In this document: in pieces, positions 61,701 to 64,000 of the stretch
Numbering within the stretch: position 1 is the stretch's first letter
How the letters are laid out: every line of letters starts with the position of its first letter
Assembly (NCBI GenBank): GCA_036417435.1
Contig: CM070903.1
Location: 61,728,001 to 61,792,000 of the forward strand
Direction of reading: 5' to 3'
From: Inia geoffrensis
Taxonomy: Eukaryota; Chordata; Mammalia; Artiodactyla; Iniidae
Length of the DNA: 64,000 bases
Notes under the pieces: model-generated
What the model saw: the letters and a program-made list of their open reading frames with translations, nothing else
What the model was told of the DNA's origin: nothing
Databases searched by the model: none
Program-made: the position numbers and the translations under genes

Positions 61701-61915
61701 TTTTTTTTTTTTTTTTTTTTTTTTGCGGTATGCGGGCCTCTCACTGTTGGGGCCTCTCTCTTGCGTACCACAATCTCCGGACGCGTAGGCTCAGCGGCCA
61801 TGGCTCATGGGCCCAGCCGCTCAGCGGCATGTGGGATCTTCCCAGACCGGGGCACAAACCCGTGTCCCCTGCATCGGCAGGCGGACTCTCAACCACTGCG
61901 CCACCAGGGAAGCCC
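61701..61915 (-). mobile_element. CHR-type SINE (short young form), antisense
   Basis: Minus strand: GGGCTTCCCTGGTGGCGCAG head, GGTTTGTGCCCCGGTCTGGG B box region, 'gagccatggccgctgagcc' and 'gtgagaggcccgcatacc', ending in an A run of about 24. Flanked by 15-bp direct repeats (61686-61700 and 61918-61932) with two mismatches. The plus frames at 61682-62026 are readings of this SINE. Confidence 0.95.
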
Positions 61916-61932
61916 TGTGCTTGCTTTTTCTT

Positions 61933-62459
61933 GAGGTACCAGGACTTATTCTTAAATCAATGCCTTAATTTTTTCTCTCAGCACATCCTTTACTTGTTGA
62001 AGACATTCAGAAAGAATGGAATTTAAAAAATAAACTATGTGCTGCCCAAACCTTGGGAAAAGCAGTGATGTTTGAAAGCATCAGATTCAACTAATCAAAG
62101 GCACAAAAGCCTTATTAAATGTATTCACTTTCTTATCTTTAGAGCTCAGGTAGGAAACAAGACCCAACCTCAGCATACCAATGGGTATCAAGTGAGAGAG
62201 GTCAGCATAGTCTACACCATTATAGGGTAGCTTGGACATATCAGCTAGAAGTATTCTTAAATTCTAAAAGGAGATCTTGTTCCAGATTATCTCACACATG
62301 ACAGCAGCCTGGAAAGCCACCAGACAGCCTTCCTTGTTCTAGACCAATTCAAACAAGGCTCATTTATATTTTATTTAATATTTTGTCATAAGAAGACTAT
62401 AGGATCTACTCAAGACCACTTTTATTTTACTGCTTGTTCATATTCCCATATCTGTCCGC
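61933..62459. other. Single-copy stretch
   Basis: Nothing recognised. Confidence 0.4.
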
Positions 62460-62900
62460 TATCCCCTCATTTTACCATTCATCGATTTATTCAGTATATA
62501 ATAAATATCAAGTACCTTAGGGGATGGGTAGATAGATAGGTAATTGATAAATAGATAGGCAAGTAAATAATAGATAGTTAGCTAGATACAATTTTTGAGT
62601 AATGGCCTCAAGAAATGGCTAAGAAAGGAGATTTCAGATGGAGAATCCTTTAAATTAGGTATTAAAGGATAGATGGGATTTCAAAGTATAGAAAGGGAAG
62701 AGAAATCATTTTGAGCAGAATAAACCATATGAACAAAAAGGTTATCATGCAGTGGGAAAAGCAAATCATTTGGTTTGTGAAAGGGAGTAGCAAGAAATAA
62801 AATTGGTAACGTTAAGGCAAATTAGAGCTAGATCACAGAGGAACTTGACTGCCAACCAAAGAACATCACTCTGGCAATAATCTAAGTCTGAAGAAAGTTC
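62460..62900 (-). repeat. L2 LINE relic, antisense, with (GATA)n
   Basis: 'tcagtatataataaatatcaagtacc' at the left, then 'gagcagaataaaccatatgaacaaaaagg', 'tagagctagatcacagaggaacttg' and 'cactctggcaataatct' match the order of the antisense L2 body. An imperfect GATA repeat lies at 62529-62588. Strongly diverged. Confidence 0.6.
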
Positions 62901-63464
62901 AGTTAACAACCTAGAAGCATTATAATTTCAGTAGAGAGTACTGTAATACATCACAGACTCTGAGGCTTTGGGTTCCATAGGGGAGATGCTACATTAGTGG
63001 TAAAGAAAATGTCTTCATATCTAATGTCTTACTCCAGCTAAGATTATTGTGTTTCATCTATTAAGATTAATCATATCACAAAACAAGAATCTTACCAGCT
63101 CCTAATCACATTGGCATTGGTCCTTCATTCTCAATAATAAATCCTATAGAGTTGCCTAAAGGCTGATGGTGAGTCTGGCTTAGATGAGAGAGGTGAGTAA
63201 CCTAAGCACATGTGAGATGTCTGTTGAAAAGTTTGGCATAAGCTGTCATTTGAATTTGAATAGAACCAATATGTTCATAAATAATTGGTTACTTATATAA
63301 GTTTAGTTCTGGCTCTTCCTATGATACAGAAAGTCATTTTAGTATCTTTGGAACTCTCAGATATCCTTACATATCCTTTAAAGGTCATTGCTGAATGTGT
63401 AGGATTCCCTGATTCTAGTCATCAAAGAAACACCGCTTTTCTAGCACTTCCTATCCCCCTCCCT
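62901..63464. other. Single-copy stretch
   Basis: Nothing recognised. Confidence 0.4.
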
Positions 63465-63650
63465 CTTTCTTGCTCTCTATTGTACTCACAGACTTCTGAT
63501 ATGCTTTATATTTTATGCATGCATTTGTTTATTTTCTGCCTTTCTCCTCCAAATATTAGCTCTTTGAAGACAAGAATTTTTTTAATGTGTCTGTTTTGTT
63601 CACTGTGTAACCCCAACACCTAAAACAGATACTTGTTGAAAGAACACTTT
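63465..63650 (+). repeat. L2 LINE 3' end relic, sense
   Basis: 'attagctctttgaagacaagaattt', 'gtctgttttgttcactgtgtaaccccaacacctaaaacag', 'tacttgttgaaagaa' follow the L2 3' end. The 112-codon frame at 63285-63623 runs through it and is not a gene. Confidence 0.75.
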
Positions 63651-64000
63651 TGAACCTGAAGGAAAAACATAGAAGAGTGTGAGCAATATTAACTGGAAAG
63701 TGGGAAAATAAAGCTTTCTACATAAAGCCTCCCTCTAAAAATTCATATGCTATATCATATGAAAATATCATCAGCTAATAACTTCATGAACTAATTTTCC
63801 ATAGTACTCAAACATATAAAAATGTATCTATTTGCTTTTTTACTGTTTTTGAGATAATGATCTCATTCTTTCCATTGACTACAGATGGAAATCATGGTAA
63901 GGAGAGATGCTCTGGGGTATACCAGATGAACTCAAGGCTTCTGACTCCAAGGGCTAGATTCTATGCACTATTTTATACCAGTTTGTATTTCATAATTAAT
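63651..64000. other. Single-copy stretch
   Basis: Nothing recognised to the window end. Confidence 0.4.

Noticed and set aside
63285..63623. 112-codon plus frame
   Set aside because: Runs through an L2 3' end; hydrophobic, T-rich composition only.

Overview
This window looks like non-coding nuclear DNA from a cetacean, most likely a toothed whale. It carries several SINEs of the tRNA-Glu-derived CHR type, which are typical of whales, dolphins and hippos. These come as a shorter younger form (20.9, 27.0 and 61.7 kb) and a longer or older form (4.9, 29.8 and 44.0 kb). Around them lie L1 LINEs of several ages, mammal-wide MIR and L2 relics, one MaLR LTR (MLT1A-like), and Tigger/MER5-type DNA transposon fossils. 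No host gene, exon, tRNA or rRNA gene could be identified with confidence, so the window is best read as intergenic or deep intronic. The order assignment rests on recognising the SINE family from memory; no database was searched.

Layout. 0-14.8 kb is repeat-poor: a MIR, a (GT)25 and an (AC)18 microsatellite, one CHR SINE and two L2 relics. 14.8-20.9 kb holds an MLT1A-like LTR, an unrecognised exon-like reading frame on the minus strand (about 16.2-16.4 kb) and a diverged minisatellite of about 40 bp period (17.9-18.1 kb). 20.9-28 kb mixes CHR SINEs, MIR, L2, MER5-like and antisense L1M relics. 28.4-33.1 kb is a long, badly decayed sense L1M copy with an antisense L1 scrap and a CHR SINE inside it. 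33-41 kb is mostly single-copy sequence, with a Tigger transposon that keeps a recognisable transposase remnant (35.8-36.6 kb). 41.3-44.3 kb holds two 5'-truncated antisense L1 copies and a CHR SINE.

The main feature is a nearly full-length sense L1 of about 7 kb (44.5-51.5 kb). It has a GC-rich 5' UTR, ORF1, ORF2 (endonuclease, reverse transcriptase and C-terminal region), a G-rich 3' UTR and a poly(A) tail. Both ORFs are broken by frameshifts and stops, so the copy should not be able to move itself. Just downstream (51.96-52.98 kb) is a nested pair of L1 insertions: an older copy with a twin-priming inversion, split in its tail by a younger 5'-truncated copy, each with its own target-site duplication.

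55-64 kb holds two Tigger-related fossils, an L1 inserted into an older L1M relic, further MIR/L2 relics, a (TC)n(GT)n(GA)n compound microsatellite that could fold into a hairpin, and another CHR SINE.

I found no evidence of an undescribed molecular system. The items most worth checking are the nested or rearranged L1 insertions, the exon-like frame near 16.3 kb, the minisatellite near 18 kb, and the open frame upstream of ORF1 in the long L1.
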